From the NCBI RefSeq assembly GCF_025148635.1, contig NZ_CP102269.1, forward strand, positions 3,348,001 to 3,412,000: a DNA stretch of 64,000 nt. The letters run 5' to 3'. Under the pieces are notes generated by a model. The model saw only the letters and a program-made list of their open reading frames with translations, was not told the origin of the DNA and did not search any database. Every line of letters begins with the position of its first letter. The stretch's first letter is position 1. A program made the position numbers and the translations under genes. Below are positions 62,536-64,000 of this stretch, one piece after another. This stretch comes from Butyricimonas virosa. GTDB lineage: Bacteria > Bacteroidota > Bacteroidia > Bacteroidales > Marinifilaceae.

Positions 62536-64000
62536 ATGAAAAAATGGATGCTAGTATTGTTCGTGGCACTTTTCGTGCTACCTTGTTCACGGGAAGCGGA
62601 TGCTGCCGGGCGGAAAAAGAAAGGTAAAAATGCCGCCACGGCTAAGGTGACGGAGAAGAAAAGTGCTTATGACAAATTATTTCAGAAAGAGTCGTGTGAG
62701 ACGGTGAAAAGCAATTTTATCACCTTGCATAAGGTGGATGGAAAATTGTATTTCGAGATTCCCATGAAATACTTGGGACGGGAGATGTTATTCGCTTCCA
62801 CGTTGACATCAACCTCCAGCAATGATTTTTGCGACGTGGGGTACAAGCAGAATGACCCGCTACACGTGAGGTTCACGAAAATTGATAGTACAATCTACTT
62901 GAACGAGGTGAATGCTTTCGTGACTTCCAATCCGAAAGAACCTTCTTTGCAAAAAGCGATTGATAAGAATTTTGCGGATGCCGTGTTGTATTCATACAAG
63001 ATTGCAGCCTACACGCCGGATAGTACCGCGGTGGTGATTGATGTGACACCGATATTCACGACGGACATGAAGGAATTTGCCTTTCTTCCGACGACGATCA
63101 TGGGATTGATCCAGTTGAATTCTACATTCAACAAAGACGGTGTTGCTTTAGGTGAAGTCAAAGCATTTGATGATAACTTGAGCGTGAAATCCATGTTATC
63201 TTATAAAGTGTCGTTGAAATTCATGTCGTTCTCGTTTCTTGATAATATGTCATTGACGGCCACGGTGACCCGTTCTCTATTGTTGTTGCCGGAAGAGAAA
63301 ATGCGTCCCCGGATTTCCGATTCACGGGTAGGCATTTTTATCACGAGTAAACAACACGTCTCTACGGAGAAGGATGGAATTCAGAATTATACGCTGGCTA
63401 ACCGTTGGCGCATGGAGCCTAAAGATATGGCGGCTTTTCAGCGGGGTGAACTCGTGGAGCCCGTGAAACCGATCGTGTTTTATATTGACGATGCTTTCCC
63501 GGAATTATGGAAACAGCCGATAAAAGAAGGTACATTGCGGTGGAATGCAGCTTTCGAGAAGATTGGGTTTAAAAATGCCGTGCAAGTACGTGATTTCCCG
63601 AAGGATGATCCCGAATTCGATCCGGATAACCTGAAATATTCCTGTATTCGTTATTTGCCCTCCTCGACGGCAAATGCAATGGGACCGTCGTGGGTGGACC
63701 CGACGACCGGGGAAATTGTTAATGCCTCTGTTCTGGTTTACAATGACGTGATTCGTTTGATTAATAACTGGCGTTTCGTGCAGACGGCGCAAATCGATCC
63801 GTCCGTGAGGGCGAAGAAGATGCCGGATGACATCGTGAAAGAGTCTATTGCTTACGTGGTTGCTCATGAGGTGGGGCATTGTCTCGGTTTCATGCACAAT
63901 ATGTCGGCTTCTGCCGCTTATCCGGTAGATTCGTTGCGTTCCGCTTCTTTCACCAACACGTACGGAACAACACCCTGTATTATGGATTACGCCCGTTTTA
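62536..64000 (+). CDS. Zinc-dependent metalloprotease (DUF5117-like), incomplete
   Basis: The frame from ATG 62536 stays open for 488 codons to the window end. Signal at 1-22 (L-V-L-F-V-A-L-F-V-L-P). A DUF5118/DUF5117-type region (about 55-330) precedes the zinc motif H-E-V-G-H-C-L-G-F-M-H: His444, Glu445, His448 and His454. The protein then reads I-M-D-Y-A-R-F at the edge, the start of the usual C-terminal part. The protein is probably exported and hydrolyses proteins for the SusCD pair. Truncation is by the window, not by mutation. Confidence 0.9.
   Translation, partial: MKKWMLVLFVALFVLPCSREADAAGRKKKGKNAATAKVTEKKSAYDKLFQKESCETVKSNFITLHKVDGKLYFEIPMKYLGREMLFASTLTSTSSNDFCDVGYKQNDPLHVRFTKIDSTIYLNEVNAFVTSNPKEPSLQKAIDKNFADAVLYSYKIAAYTPDSTAVVIDVTPIFTTDMKEFAFLPTTIMGLIQLNSTFNKDGVALGEVKAFDDNLSVKSMLSYKVSLKFMSFSFLDNMSLTATVTRSLLLLPEEKMRPRISDSRVGIFITSKQHVSTEKDGIQNYTLANRWRMEPKDMAAFQRGELVEPVKPIVFYIDDAFPELWKQPIKEGTLRWNAAFEKIGFKNAVQVRDFPKDDPEFDPDNLKYSCIRYLPSSTANAMGPSWVDPTTGEIVNASVLVYNDVIRLINNWRFVQTAQIDPSVRAKKMPDDIVKESIAYVVAHEVGHCLGFMHNMSASAAYPVDSLRSASFTNTYGTTPCIMDYARF

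Overview
The window looks like chromosomal DNA from a member of the Bacteroidota, probably order Bacteroidales and perhaps an Odoribacteraceae relative such as Butyricimonas or Odoribacter; the family and genus are inference from gene content only. Direct support: repeated -7 promoter elements of the form TAnnTTTG, few Shine-Dalgarno sites, lipoproteins whose lipid-anchored Cys is followed by acidic residues, a TonB with the Bacteroidota-type N-terminus, an ATP synthase operon in the order D-C-B-E-F-H-A-G, and two ECF sigma / FecR anti-sigma / SusC / SusD loci.

Layout. 1-2.2 kb: minus-strand genes (partial membrane or secreted protein, helix-hairpin-helix protein, S41 lipoprotein protease). 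2.3-3.4 kb: tRNA-Lys(TTT) with promoter and terminator, then a 252-bp non-coding insertion bounded by IS256-like terminal repeats and a perfect 8-bp target duplication, then a small-RNA candidate. 3.4-10.7 kb: housekeeping and accessory genes (alpha/beta hydrolase, HTH regulator, two MATE exporters, RRM protein, 6-phosphogluconolactonase). 10.9-17.9 kb: an envelope-energising cluster (41-aa membrane peptide, ExbB, two ExbD, TonB, a PstS-like binding lipoprotein, a TPR protein) flanked by two related 130-aa secreted proteins. 18.0-24.9 kb: complete F1Fo ATP synthase operon, followed by an SLC13/TrkA-C transporter. 26.8-37.4 kb: mixed regulators and metabolic genes (LytTR and AraC regulators overlapping, VOC, SanA-like protein, biotin-dependent carboxyltransferase, coaD).

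37.7-48.0 kb: ECF locus 1 (sigma, FecR, SusC with STN domain, SusD, DUF4843-like lipoprotein, PKD-like lipoprotein, TlpA-like thioredoxin), closed by a strong terminator. 48.1-49.4 kb: DUF4251 protein, a large nested stem-loop and a 38-aa lysine-rich protein. 49.6-53.8 kb: a tight six-gene operon centred on NAD salvage (flavin reductase, UDG-like protein, nicotinamidase-like hydrolase, nicotinate phosphoribosyltransferase, ArsC/Spx-like protein, HD-domain protein). 53.9-64 kb: ECF locus 2 (sigma, FecR, SusC with STN, SusD, two lipoproteins and a zinc metalloprotease cut by the window edge).

The TonB/ExbBD cluster would supply proton-motive force to the two SusC receptors. In each ECF locus ligand binding at the STN-bearing receptor is expected to signal through FecR to release the sigma factor, which then raises transcription of the receptor operon. 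Most genes belong to known families. The less explained material is the two paired 130-aa proteins, the 41-aa peptide before exbB, the non-coding transposable remnant, several structured intergenic regions, and hairpins placed between fecR and susC in both loci.
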